DNA from: WJMT01 sp964456985
GTDB taxonomy: Bacteria > Acidobacteriota > Aminicenantia > Aminicenantales > Aminicenantaceae
Assembly (NCBI GenBank): GCA_964456985.1
Contig: CAYWDH010000010.1
Span: forward strand, 13,474 to 77,473
Length of the DNA stretch: 64,000 nt
Direction: 5' to 3'
Part shown: piece by piece, positions 17,696-26,072 of the stretch
Position numbering within the stretch: position 1 is the stretch's first letter
Layout: each line of letters starts with the position of its first letter
Translations under genes and position numbers: made by a program
Notes under the pieces: generated by a model
Databases searched by the model: none
What the model saw: the letters and a program-made list of their open reading frames with translations, nothing else
What the model was told of the DNA's origin: nothing

Positions 17696-19036
17696 ATGAG
17701 ATCGGGTAAAATATCTGTTTTATTTCTGTTTTTAATAGTCTTCTCAGTTCAGGCCCAGAACAAGAATCTAGATAACCGCTGTCAAACTGTGGAATTGCCT
17801 GATCATAAGACATTTAAAGTAGATGCAAGAGAAATGAATCAAAAATATAATTCCAGATTCAAATCCCAGGACAGAGTCCAGATCATTCTTAAAAATATGA
17901 ATCCGTTTCTTTTTGAATACAAGGTGACTATCAATGCAGTGCCGGTTCCGGAACCTGCATTAGAATATTTTTTCTCAATTTTGCCTGGGTTAGAAGAAAT
18001 CGTGTCCGTTGAGGCAGCTGAAAACCGCGTCTTAATTAAAAAAGAGGATCTAGATGATTACAATAAAGCCATGGAGGAAGCTATTGAGCTGTATGAGAAG
18101 ATAAGAAGTGAAATTAATAACGCGAACAAACTACTTAAAGATCATCAACATATTCTCCAATCAGAAAGGGCATCATGTGCGGACCTGGTTGATACAGCAC
18201 AAAATCTAAAAAAAGAAATGGAAGAAGGAATAAAAAAGATTGAAAAAATGGCAGATGACTTCAAATGTGCTATCTGTTCCATAGAGAAAAAAGTTGAGCC
18301 ATATAAAGATAGTATAGACGTATCATTCAAAGACAAAATAAATGAGCTTAATCGTGGTTATAAACTAGTTGAAGAAAATATAAAAGACTACAAGAAAAGA
18401 TTAAACTCCCTTAAAAAAACACTAGGGCGTCTTGAAAATTTCACTAAAAGCTACACCATCGGGCCTTATGGTGCGCCAACTGACGTAAAGGTCGAGATTG
18501 AACGAAAAAATCTCAAAATTAAAGGGGCGAAATTCGAGTCATTGATGACAGCAAAACTAAATTTCGGAGGAGGCCCGCGCTTCGCACTAGCCGCAGGTGT
18601 GGGTTTTTCATTCCTGGATAAAAGAACTTACATAAAAGCTTGGGGCTTTGAGCTTGATCGCAGTGGAAATCCTGTAGTACCGAGAAATGATACTGCGGTC
18701 GTTAGTAAGGGGGAAGACTCGAACAGTCGTTCTTTTATACTTTTAATGCTCCACACTCGGGTGTTTGATTTATTTGAGCAGGGAACCTTTCATATTTCTT
18801 TAGGGATTACAGGCAAAACAGAAGATGACAAAGTTGTAGAGTACATAGGAGGTGTTTCCCTGGGTCTTGCTGAAGAGCGGCTCTTTATGACTCTGGGCTT
18901 ACACTACGGAAAACTTCAGGAGCTGGATAAACAGGTGTATATCGGCGCTCCTGTTCCGGAAGATGTGAATGATATTCCGGTAACGAATAAATGGGAATGT
19001 GCTCTTGCCTTTTCCCTGACCTACAAGATCAAATGA
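17696..19036 (+). CDS. exported coiled-coil protein of unknown function
   Basis: 446 residues. MRSGKISVLFLFLIVFSVQAQ is a clear signal peptide with cleavage after AQA/AQ. Residues about 120-260 form long charged helices (NKAMEEAIELYEKIRSEI, KEMEEGIKKIEKMADDFKC) with two cysteines in CAIC. The C-terminal 150 residues look like beta strands (AKLNFGGGPRFALAAGVGFSF, FILLMLHTRVFDLF, LFMTLGLHYGKL), possibly an outer-membrane barrel segment. No family recognised. AAGGAGG lies 6 bp before the ATG. A TTGACA at 17643-17648 with TATTTT at 17-bp spacing may be the promoter. Confidence 0.65.
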   Translation: MRSGKISVLFLFLIVFSVQAQNKNLDNRCQTVELPDHKTFKVDAREMNQKYNSRFKSQDRVQIILKNMNPFLFEYKVTINAVPVPEPALEYFFSILPGLEEIVSVEAAENRVLIKKEDLDDYNKAMEEAIELYEKIRSEINNANKLLKDHQHILQSERASCADLVDTAQNLKKEMEEGIKKIEKMADDFKCAICSIEKKVEPYKDSIDVSFKDKINELNRGYKLVEENIKDYKKRLNSLKKTLGRLENFTKSYTIGPYGAPTDVKVEIERKNLKIKGAKFESLMTAKLNFGGGPRFALAAGVGFSFLDKRTYIKAWGFELDRSGNPVVPRNDTAVVSKGEDSNSRSFILLMLHTRVFDLFEQGTFHISLGITGKTEDDKVVEYIGGVSLGLAEERLFMTLGLHYGKLQELDKQVYIGAPVPEDVNDIPVTNKWECALAFSLTYKIK

Positions 19037-19094
19037 TACAAGCAGAACATAATCCTTTGTATTGATTAAGCATCGATACTGATTTTTATTTATT

Positions 19095-19519
19095 TTTGAT
19101 CCTTTTTCTTTTTGATTGCTTCAGCAGCCCGATGTAAAAATTTACCAAAGTATTTAGGATTGTAGCTGACGATGAAGCTTACCACAGAGACAACGCTTGC
19201 CAGCCGTGCGTATTGTTCAGGAGTCTGCGGGGATATGGGCGGTGATTGTAAAACGATTATCATGCCGGAGATGATCAATAGGTACACTATAAATCCCCTG
19301 ATAATTCCTGAAAGATAGGGATTAATGGGATCAACTGGAAATTCATCAGTTTCTTCCTGTTTGCTAATGACGTGTAATGTGGCACAACGACCGAGCGCGC
19401 CAAGAAGGCCTGTGAGTATGCTTAATAGCGCTACGTTTGTTGGCGTGTATACCAGCAGAACAATGATCCAATTGATGAAATCATTCAGGAATGTCGTATC
19501 AGGTGTTTTGGACGCTATC
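19095..19519 (-). pseudogene. 5'-truncated duplicate of the 192-aa membrane protein gene
   Basis: This stretch is nearly identical to 20501-20925, in the same orientation 1.4 kb away. Reading minus, the frame carries the C-terminal two thirds of the membrane protein, but homology ends abruptly at about 19519 and an in-frame TAA sits just upstream, so no native start remains. The C-terminus also differs (KKKDQK versus KKKDQSNTPD). A copy of the dispersed repeat begins 13 bp from the breakpoint. Confidence 0.8.
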
Positions 19520-19531
19520 TTAGGTGTTTAA

Positions 19532-19634
19532 GGGGACGGGCCCGGACATCTTCAATCATATCAATAAGATAACCCCATTTTTCCACAACCAGCCTCCCTG
19601 AAGTACTCCTATTTTTTAGCCCCTAAATCAGCAG
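19532..19634 (+). repeat. dispersed ~100-bp repeat, copy 1
   Basis: Starts GGGGACGGGCCCGGACATC, then ATCATATCAATAA, TTTTTCCACA and an end block AAATCAGCAG. It lies at the breakpoint of the truncated duplicate, with no co-oriented gene ending at it. The end block reads TTTTTTAGCCCCTAAATCAG, more diverged than in other copies. Confidence 0.8.
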
Positions 19635-19688
19635 CTTAATGCGTAAGAGCTTAACTGACAGGTAATCATGTAAGACGGCTTTGTTTAA

Positions 19689-19979
19689 TTAGTCTTCTCT
19701 ATCAGATCTTATGAGTTTCTCTTTTGATGATTTTGAAACAGAAAATCCCGTTTTTTTTGTGACTAAATTTAAAATTTTGTCGAACTGGACTTCCTCAATA
19801 AGATTATCATCAACCATACCATATACAACTGTTTTATCTTCCATTATTTCAATACGATCCAATGATATGGGGCAGCCTTCTGGGTAGATGCCTTCTGTGG
19901 CTTCATGAAAAGACTTTGCTAAGAAATCCTCCACATATTCCTGATCGAGTTTTTTTGGGATATTAATTTTTAAGATCAT
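19689..19979 (-). CDS. small hypothetical protein
   Basis: 96 residues from MILKINIPKKLDQEYVEDFL; the ATG at 19979 is preferred over an upstream ATG because GGGAGGATAAA immediately precedes it. Acidic, probably alpha/beta (LDRIEIMEDKTVVYGMVDDNLIEEVQF). No family recognised. It follows the 121-aa gene by 10 bp, so the two are co-transcribed. Confidence 0.55.
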   Translation of the reverse strand: MILKINIPKKLDQEYVEDFLAKSFHEATEGIYPEGCPISLDRIEIMEDKTVVYGMVDDNLIEEVQFDKILNLVTKKTGFSVSKSSKEKLIRSDRED

Positions 19980-19989
19980 TTTATCCTCC

Positions 19990-20349
19990 CTAAAGTTCAA
20001 TACATTGACTTAGAGCTCTTCCTGTGACTTCAATGTATTCTGCTTGAGACAATACTTTTTTTGTGCCACTTGGACGTGGGATTTTTGATAACATTACTGA
20101 CGAGCTTTGTGAGTTAATTTTTCCATCTGTGACAAACAGATCGTAAGCTCCTCCCTTGTAAACAAAATACAAATTTTTGGTCCCGTCACTTTTTTCGACA
20201 CATATGATTATCCGTTTGATGTAGATAATGTTTCTACCATTATTTTGACCGCAGACAAAAATCTTGTTCGTGGCCAATTCATATCCAGTGACTAGCTTTA
20301 ATGGTGAATACTCCAATAATCTCCCCGATAATTGTTCACAATTTGACAT
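19990..20349 (-). CDS. small hypothetical protein
   Basis: 119 residues from MSNCEQLSGRLLEYSPLKLV. AAGGAGG lies only 1 nt before an upstream ATG (20355) but about 7 nt before this one, which decides the start. Predicted mainly beta (NIIYIKRIIICVEKSDGTKNLYFVYKGGAYDLFVTDG). Family unknown. Lies between the two copies of the duplicated membrane-protein segment. Confidence 0.55.
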   Translation of the reverse strand: MSNCEQLSGRLLEYSPLKLVTGYELATNKIFVCGQNNGRNIIYIKRIIICVEKSDGTKNLYFVYKGGAYDLFVTDGKINSQSSSVMLSKIPRPSGTKKVLSQAEYIEVTGRALSQCIEL

Positions 20350-20483
20350 TCTCATACCTCCTTAAATTAGAATATAGAATAAAAATCAGAAAATTTTGAT
20401 TAAAGAAACATGTTGCTCACCTCCTTTACCAATGATTCTTGCAGAGGAGAAGATCTTTATTTTCAATGAAGAAAGCATTCCAC

Positions 20484-21062
20484 TTAATCAGGAGTATTAC
20501 TTTGATCTTTTTTCTTTTTGATTGCTTCAGCAGCTCGATGTAAAAATTTACCAAAGTATTTAGGATTGTAGCTGACGATGAAGCTTACCACAGAGACAAC
20601 GCTTGCCAGCCGTGCGTATTGTTCAGGAGTCTGCGGGGATATGGGCGGTGATTGTAAAACGATTATCATGCCGGAGATGATCAATAGGTACACTATAAAT
20701 CCCCTGATAATTCCTGAAAGATAGGGATTAATGGGATCAACTGGAAATTCATCAGTTTCTTCCTGTTTGCTAATGACGTGTAATGTGGCACAACGACCGA
20801 GCGCGCCAAGAAGGCCTGTGAGTATGCTTAATAGCGCTACGTTTGTTGGCGTGTATACCAGCAGAACAATGATCCAATTGATGAAATCATTCAGGAATGT
20901 CGTATCAGGTGTTTTGGATGCTATTTTTGAGCGATAAGGAAACGAATTAACGATCGTTCCAGCTAAAAATATCAATATCCATAATACAATGGTGATAATA
21001 GTTAGAGTTTTTCCTAAGTTGCTAAGCCCGTTAGTTTTTAAAAGTTTCGTTTTATTTTGCAT
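20484..21062 (-). CDS. membrane protein, parent copy of the duplicated segment
   Basis: 192 residues with about four hydrophobic segments (roughly 19-40, 67-92, 120-138, 148-165) and a lysine-rich C-terminal tail. No family recognised. A truncated near-identical duplicate of its 3' two thirds lies at 19095-19519. It follows the 72-aa zinc-module gene by 23 bp in the same direction. Confidence 0.6.
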   Translation of the reverse strand: MQNKTKLLKTNGLSNLGKTLTIITIVLWILIFLAGTIVNSFPYRSKIASKTPDTTFLNDFINWIIVLLVYTPTNVALLSILTGLLGALGRCATLHVISKQEETDEFPVDPINPYLSGIIRGFIVYLLIISGMIIVLQSPPISPQTPEQYARLASVVSVVSFIVSYNPKYFGKFLHRAAEAIKKKKDQSNTPD

Positions 21063-21085
21063 GTTATTAACCTCTTTCCTTCTTA

Positions 21086-21304
21086 TTATCTATCACTTCC
21101 CCCAATACAATATGTGCAGTTATCATAACCCTCTTCATGAGCTTGTTCCAATGTGTCTGGTGAGAAAGGTTTAGCGTGGCCCGCTTCAATAATTTCATCA
21201 ATCTGACATTGATAAGTTTCCTCATCAAGCTTGTGGACTTCCATGGTGTTTGTGTTGCCACAGTATCTTTTGCCGTATAAAGGATGCCCGTGTCTTCTTG
21301 CCAT
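21086..21304 (-). CDS. 72-aa protein resembling a stand-alone Ada-like zinc module
   Basis: The pattern YCGNTNTMEVHKL, then a cysteine at 33, AGHAKPF, a helix and GYDNCTYCIGG follows the GN-x-xx-H-x-C-x-F-x-GY-x-C-x2-C layout of small Ada-type metal-binding modules, giving His and Cys ligand candidates. No DNA methyltransferase or nuclease domain is attached. AAGGAGG precedes the ATG. It is separated from the radical SAM gene by a hairpin, so it may be transcribed on its own or by read-through. A RiPP precursor role was considered and is less likely given the zinc-module pattern. Confidence 0.5.
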   Translation of the reverse strand: MARRHGHPLYGKRYCGNTNTMEVHKLDEETYQCQIDEIIEAGHAKPFSPDTLEQAHEEGYDNCTYCIGGSDR

Positions 21305-21324
21305 TATTCATTACCTCCTTAAAT

Positions 21325-21354
21325 AAAAAGGTTTGACTATCAATTCACCTTTTT
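21325..21354. terminator. bidirectional hairpin after the radical SAM/SPASM gene
   Basis: AAAAAGGT (21325-21332) pairs with ACCTTTTT (21347-21354) around a 14-nt loop, giving a stem ending in T runs on either strand. It lies between the radical SAM gene (stop 21440) and the zinc-module gene (start 21304). Confidence 0.5.
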
Positions 21355-21439
21355 GGGTCCCACCATCAATTCCTTTTACTGACAACAGCTGTATGTTTAT
21401 AATGATCACCAAGGAACGAATTTGCTGATTATATGGCGA

Positions 21440-22807
21440 TCATCCCTCATAGGCCGTTATTACCTTTTCTAATTCTTTATGAAATAATTTCCGAATCCAC
21501 TGCATTCTCGCCTCGCAGTCATTAGGACGTAGAGCTGCTCCAGTTCTTTCGTAGGCACTTCCCATACAGCCGCTGCCGCAGAAATTCCTCCATGGACATT
21601 CTTGACATTCTTCGATTAGATTAGGACGATCAAAGCATTCCTGTTTGATGTTTCGGAGCTTTTGCCCGGCTACAATTTCATCAAATTTAGAATTCCTCAC
21701 ATTGCCAAGACAATATTCCTGGCCACTATGAAAGCATTGGCAGGGGAAAACATTACCTGCTGGATCAACTCTTACCTGGGTTCCGATAGAACATCGTGTT
21801 TGGGCTCCTGATCGAGAGATGTTCATGGAAAAACAGTCAGCCAGAAGATCCATTTCTCCTTTCAGTTCCGAAGCTTTTTCAGAAACAATATCCCAGAAGC
21901 GAAGGATTTCCTCATTGGAAAGCTTCAATTCTTCCCAGTTGGATTTTGCTCTCCCAGATGGTGACAGAGGAGGAAACTGAATGACCGGTATGCCGCGATC
22001 CAGGCCAAACTGAATGATATCTGGGGTTTCGTCTATATTAAGCTTGGACGGTGTGAAAGCAATCACGATATCTTTTCCCAAATCTTGAGAGAGCAAAAGA
22101 TCAAGGCCTTTAACCGTTTGACTGAATGCCCCTTGTCCACGTAGCAAGTCATGAGTTTCGGGAGTAGCCCCATCCAAACTGATCTGGATTTTCAATTGAT
22201 ACTCTGCCAGTTTCTGGCTGATATCTTGGTTAATTAAAGTCCCATTTGTTCCAATAGAGACCATAAGCCCTTCAGCAATGGCAGAATCAATGATATTGAA
22301 TAAATCATCCCTTAAAAGAGGCTCGCCTCCGCCAATGGATGTGGACTGCGCCCCTGCGTTCTTGGCTGCTCTAAACAGGCTGCGGATCTCTTCAAGGCTG
22401 AGTTCATTAGGATGGGGATTTCCTGCTGAGAGATAGCAGTGTCTGCATCTCAAATTGCATTGTTTTGTTATCTCGAGCGCAAGACAGCTGAAGAGGTTAT
22501 CTGGTTTTGTGTCCTTTGAAGTCTTGAGAAGGACCTTGTCATGCAAAAGACCTTCGAGAAATTCTTTAACAATTTTAGTCATATCTTTTTGAGAAATTCC
22601 GTTATTTCTTGAGATAAGTTGAGCAATATTTTTAACTGAATTCTGACCGTCGCATAGATTAAGAATGTCCATGCTGTCAGAATTGATAAAAGCCCAAGCA
22701 GGAACTTCAGTGTTTAGTACAAAATAGACGTGTTCATGGCCGCTATTCCATGTGAATTCTTCAAAATAGAGGTCAGTTGTGGAACGGGGAACATAAAAAT
22801 CTTTCAT
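21440..22807 (-). CDS. radical SAM/SPASM peptide-modifying enzyme with PqqD-like N-terminus
   Basis: 455 residues. Residues 1-95 look like a PqqD-type winged-helix peptide-recognition domain (VYFVLNTEVPAWAFINSDSMDILNLCDG...VKNIAQLISRNNG). The radical SAM motif is CNLRCRHC (Cys117, Cys121, Cys124), with GGGEPLLRDDL as the SAM-contact block. A SPASM/twitch region near the C-terminus contributes cysteines in TRCSIGTQVRVDPAGNVFPCQC, YCLGN, CQECPWRNFCGSGC and NDCEARM for auxiliary FeS clusters. Such enzymes install crosslinks or other modifications on peptides. The directly upstream gene (gap 43 bp) is the duplicated Trp-rich protein, the likeliest partner or substrate. Confidence 0.9.
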   Translation of the reverse strand: MKDFYVPRSTTDLYFEEFTWNSGHEHVYFVLNTEVPAWAFINSDSMDILNLCDGQNSVKNIAQLISRNNGISQKDMTKIVKEFLEGLLHDKVLLKTSKDTKPDNLFSCLALEITKQCNLRCRHCYLSAGNPHPNELSLEEIRSLFRAAKNAGAQSTSIGGGEPLLRDDLFNIIDSAIAEGLMVSIGTNGTLINQDISQKLAEYQLKIQISLDGATPETHDLLRGQGAFSQTVKGLDLLLSQDLGKDIVIAFTPSKLNIDETPDIIQFGLDRGIPVIQFPPLSPSGRAKSNWEELKLSNEEILRFWDIVSEKASELKGEMDLLADCFSMNISRSGAQTRCSIGTQVRVDPAGNVFPCQCFHSGQEYCLGNVRNSKFDEIVAGQKLRNIKQECFDRPNLIEECQECPWRNFCGSGCMGSAYERTGAALRPNDCEARMQWIRKLFHKELEKVITAYEG

Positions 22808-22850
22808 TTTGAATTATACACATTTATGTCTGAGTAAAAATTTCTGGATC

Positions 22851-23663
22851 TTAATACGAAAAGTTCCTTATTTTATCAAGAGCTACGAGCAACTCAGGCG
22901 CAGGAATACCCACCCACCACCACCGATCGACGATAACTCCGGCTGTTGGTCCCCAAATCCCGTCGATAATTCCAGGGAAAGGTTGGATTGCCTTGAGAAC
23001 ATTGAGAGAGGGATGAGCAGGCAGAGGATTGCTGTCAGCTAAAATTTGGGGTCCAAAACCAAGGAGTTTTGATGTTTGTCTGGCTGTGCCCACTTTCTGT
23101 GCATAAATAGGAGTATCAAACACAATGGGAGTGAATACACAACCCTCGTCTTCTTTGAGTTTAATGTTGTGCCTCTCCATTAAACCAAACACTTTTTCGC
23201 TGAACTGAACCATAAGCTCTTTACTGCCAACCATACGTTTGATCAGCCCATAGCTGTCCATAACCGGGATAGGATCATCATAGATCTTATCGTGAATCCT
23301 AAAGAAGCCCAACCTTTCCAGAAGCATAGGATTCATACCCCCGTGTTCCGGAAGGTGGAGGAAAACGTAGCTGTCCCACTTATCAGCGATGCTAGCGACT
23401 TCTCCCTCTATTATGATCCCTCCTGATATCCCTTTAGCCAGAAGAGATTGGAACAGGCTTTCCTGGGCTTTTACTTTTATATCTGGAAGTTCTTTTTGTG
23501 TGTAATTAAAAACCCTTGGCTCAAACACATAACTCTTGTCGGACAGATCAATTTTGTGTTCTTTTAGAAGCGTTTGAACGGTCTTGCTTAATTCCTGCAT
23601 AAGGTCTGGGTTTGTGGAGATCGCTTTTTTTATTTCCATTGAACGATTAAAATTCCATCTCAT
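22851..23663 (-). CDS. internally duplicated protein with Trp-rich C-terminus, partner of the radical SAM enzyme
   Basis: 270 residues, no signal peptide. Two halves share a pattern: NPDLMQELSKTVQTLLKEHK...VFEPRVF (about 19-52) and SKELMVQFSEKVFGLMERHN...VFTPIVF (about 146-180), each followed by a Gly-rich hydrophobic stretch (GGIIIEGEVASIADKWDSYV and GPTAGVIVDRWWWVGIPAP). The repeated amphipathic helix resembles a leader or recognition element, and VDRWWWVG is an unusual aromatic run. Family not recognised. It is first in the operon with the radical SAM/SPASM gene; GGGAGG precedes the start. It could be the enzyme's substrate, a carrier, or an independent enzyme. Confidence 0.55.
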   Translation of the reverse strand: MRWNFNRSMEIKKAISTNPDLMQELSKTVQTLLKEHKIDLSDKSYVFEPRVFNYTQKELPDIKVKAQESLFQSLLAKGISGGIIIEGEVASIADKWDSYVFLHLPEHGGMNPMLLERLGFFRIHDKIYDDPIPVMDSYGLIKRMVGSKELMVQFSEKVFGLMERHNIKLKEDEGCVFTPIVFDTPIYAQKVGTARQTSKLLGFGPQILADSNPLPAHPSLNVLKAIQPFPGIIDGIWGPTAGVIVDRWWWVGIPAPELLVALDKIRNFSY

Positions 23664-23742
23664 ATGAAACCTCCCTTTAAATTATTTCTCTTTTCATCTA
23701 TATAAGTGTTTAAGAACCAGCTGTCAAAGCATTGCTTAGAAA

Positions 23743-23777
23743 TGTCCTTTTATGTCCATCTATGTCCGTTTTTGTCC
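23743..23777. promoter_or_regulatory. four TGTCC half-sites phased at exactly 10 bp
   Basis: TGTCC occurs at 23743, 23753, 23763 and 23773, each separated by 5 AT-rich bases, in the 231-bp gap between the divergent radical SAM operon and the HTH-TPR regulator gene. One-turn phasing places all sites on one DNA face, typical of cooperative regulator binding. The adjacent HTH protein is the obvious candidate binder. Confidence 0.6.
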
Positions 23778-23894
23778 TATTAAATTTCTTTGAAAATAAA
23801 TATAAGAAAAATTTTTCAATTTTTTGCTTCTTAATTCGACTAAATCAGTTAGCAAGAAATATATTTAAAATCCGCAAAAAGGGAGTACTAAACA

Positions 23895-25682
23895 TTGGGC
23901 GGGAAAGAGATTTTCAACTCTTGGAAAGAGATTTCCCAGTATTTACAGCATGATGGGAGGACATGTCGCAGATGGGAGAAAAGCCTTGAGCTGCCTGTCC
24001 GCCGATATGATAATGATTCATCCCGTTCAAGAGTATTTGCTCTTAGATCAGAACTCGATGAATGGATCAAAAAGAGAAAGAACAACAACAATTCAATCAA
24101 AACTCACCAATCTTTTTTTTGGCCAAGACGGACCACTTTATTTCTCTTTTCTATTGCTTTAACAACAGTAGTGTTCATAAGTCTGTTGTTTGGATTCCCT
24201 GGGAAATTATGGAAAGGTTCACCAGGGAGTATCTCTATTGGGATATATCCGATTGAAAGTTCAACTTCATCGGAATATGATGACTACCTTGCCCAGGAGA
24301 TCACTAATGAAATTATTGATTATTTAACATTGTTTGAGAATCTAAATATTACTAAGCTAGCTGTCTTACCAAATGCACAAGAAAAAAAATTTTTTAAAAA
24401 TTACAGCAGAGCTGACTTTTTATTGAAGGGAGATATCCAAAAGAACGGAGATGACATTAAATTTCAGTTTAATCTTATAAAAGCGAAAAACAACAAGATA
24501 GTTATAGATCACGAGTTTCATAAAAAATATGCTGATATTCAGCTCATTAAGGAAGTGGTTGCCAGGAAGATCCACTCAAAATTGAACATCCCGTTTGATG
24601 AGCAAATAGCTGAATCTTTTGCAGCGTCTTCCATAAATCAGGAACCCTATGATATGTTCCTTAAAGGAAATTATATACTGAACAGCATCAAGAATAATGA
24701 ATCTGACCCATGGAAATTGTACCACAAAGGGAAATATTACTATGGATTGACCACTCGGGAGAGCAATGAAGTTGCGATCGAGCTTTTTTGCGCTGCCATA
24801 GATCTTGATGAACATTTTGAAGAGGCCTATGTTGGTCTGGCACAATGTTATATAAATTATTTAAATTTTGGATGGGATTATGACATCAGTTGGCTGAAAA
24901 AAGCTTCTGATCTGCTTAGTAAAGTTGAATCAAATACATTTCCTTGTCCGGAATATTATAGTTCTCTGGCAAAGCTGTTTTTAATCAAATACATCTATTT
25001 TAATGAAGAGACTCAGCTTAAAGCGTTTGATACAGTTAAAAAAGGACTGAAAAATTACCCAAATAGCTCTGATTTGAACAGCATTGCGAGTTACTACTAT
25101 TATCTTAGATACGGCAAAGAAGGAAACGAGCTGGATTTCAAACAAGCTCTTGAATATGGAGAGACAAGCTTTTTGATAAAACCATTTTCAATTAGTAATC
25201 TATTTTTTACTAATTTATTACTATTGGACGGACAGTTCAGCAGAGCTCTTGATATATGTGAATTAGTGAAAAAAGTTGATAACACTTCTATGACTGATTT
25301 TCGAATCGGAGAAATCTATTACTATATGGGAAATTTGGAGAGGAGTGCATCAATATTCAATCAAATGGAATCTCCATTACATTTAAAAGTAGGGGCTTTG
25401 TATTATTTGGGTATGATTGCATCACAAAACAAAAATTCAGAAGAAGTACAAAATATCGTTTTAAAAATCAATAATTTACCAAAACCATTTTCCTGGCATA
25501 ATTTTAGAGTTTCATCCATGTATTTTGGAATTGATGAGGAGGAAGAAGGATTCAGATATCTGGATGACTTTTTCAGAGAACCCAGCACACAAAGACTAAA
25601 ATTCAACTATAAAAGATATATCTTACTCGATAGAAATTTCGATAAATTTAATTCAATTATTAGGAGAAAGTATTTTGAGTGA
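23895..25682 (+). CDS. HTH-transmembrane-TPR regulator
   Basis: 595 residues from a TTG start with GGGAG 9 bp upstream. Residues 8-55 form a helix-turn-helix of the excisionase/MerR-like sort (SWKEISQYLQHDGRTCRRWEK, SRVFALRSELDEWI). One transmembrane helix follows at about 78-100 (TTLFLFSIALTTVVFISLLFG), then an alpha/beta segment (ISIGIYPIESS...LAQEITNEIIDYLTL) like the TolB-type domain in membrane-bound transcriptional regulators, then TPR-like helices to the end. This architecture senses outside the membrane while binding DNA inside. It is divergent from the radical SAM operon across the TGTCC array and overlaps the 68-aa gene by 8 bp. Confidence 0.75.
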   Translation: MGGKEIFNSWKEISQYLQHDGRTCRRWEKSLELPVRRYDNDSSRSRVFALRSELDEWIKKRKNNNNSIKTHQSFFWPRRTTLFLFSIALTTVVFISLLFGFPGKLWKGSPGSISIGIYPIESSTSSEYDDYLAQEITNEIIDYLTLFENLNITKLAVLPNAQEKKFFKNYSRADFLLKGDIQKNGDDIKFQFNLIKAKNNKIVIDHEFHKKYADIQLIKEVVARKIHSKLNIPFDEQIAESFAASSINQEPYDMFLKGNYILNSIKNNESDPWKLYHKGKYYYGLTTRESNEVAIELFCAAIDLDEHFEEAYVGLAQCYINYLNFGWDYDISWLKKASDLLSKVESNTFPCPEYYSSLAKLFLIKYIYFNEETQLKAFDTVKKGLKNYPNSSDLNSIASYYYYLRYGKEGNELDFKQALEYGETSFLIKPFSISNLFFTNLLLLDGQFSRALDICELVKKVDNTSMTDFRIGEIYYYMGNLERSASIFNQMESPLHLKVGALYYLGMIASQNKNSEEVQNIVLKINNLPKPFSWHNFRVSSMYFGIDEEEEGFRYLDDFFREPSTQRLKFNYKRYILLDRNFDKFNSIIRRKYFE

Positions 25683-25881
25683 AAAATTAGAAATTGAAGT
25701 AACCCCGAATTTAGAAAAATGTCTTGAGGTTCTTAAAGAGGCTGTTCAGGAACTACCTTCTGGCGAACTTAAGGACAAATCAGAGGGGGCCCTTGAATAT
25801 ATGTCTCGGACATTTAAGGGGGAGCCCCAACCCAATAAAGGGAGATCTTGTTTTCCTGGTATGATATTTATTCCAGGATGA
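25675..25881 (+). CDS. 68-aa peptide translationally coupled to the regulator
   Basis: TTG start inside the last codons of the regulator gene, with AGGAGA 7 bp upstream, an 8-bp overlap. Residues 1-50 are acidic and helical (LEIEVTPNLEKCLEVLKEAVQEL); the end is short and hydrophobic, GRSCFPGMIFIPG. A leader-plus-core look makes a peptide precursor possible, but no such family is recognised and a structural or anti-regulator role is equally open. Confidence 0.5.
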   Translation: MSEKLEIEVTPNLEKCLEVLKEAVQELPSGELKDKSEGALEYMSRTFKGEPQPNKGRSCFPGMIFIPG

Positions 25882-25931
25882 TGATTTTTTAATCCATTCT
25901 TAATCATTTATTATTTTTGAACATATCAGAA

Positions 25932-26072
25932 GTGACTTTCATTTTAACGGACGACTGCAACTTCTACTGCATTCAGTGTTTTTCCAAAGAAGGAAAATTT
26001 CTCTTTAGCTTTGGAAGGCAAGGGCAGGGCCCGGGGGAACTTTTATGCAAGATAGATACACTGGGGATATAG
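25932..26072 (+). pseudogene. chimeric remnant: radical SAM start fused to beta-propeller fragment
   Basis: A 46-residue frame from GTG begins VTFILTDDCNFYCIQC, which has the exact CxxxCxxC of radical SAM enzymes, then continues KEGKFLFSFGRQGQGPGEL, the typical blade of 6-bladed NHL-like propeller proteins, and stops. No real protein joins these at such length. It looks like pieces of two genes joined by illegitimate recombination. Confidence 0.5.

Noticed and set aside
19090..19287. 65-aa frame as an independent gene
   Set aside because: It is the tail of the truncated duplicate of the 192-aa membrane protein and lacks its own start region.
21086..21304. 72-aa gene as a RiPP precursor for the radical SAM/SPASM enzyme
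   Set aside because: The cysteine/histidine pattern fits a zinc module, a hairpin separates it from the enzyme gene, and no leader-core layout is visible.
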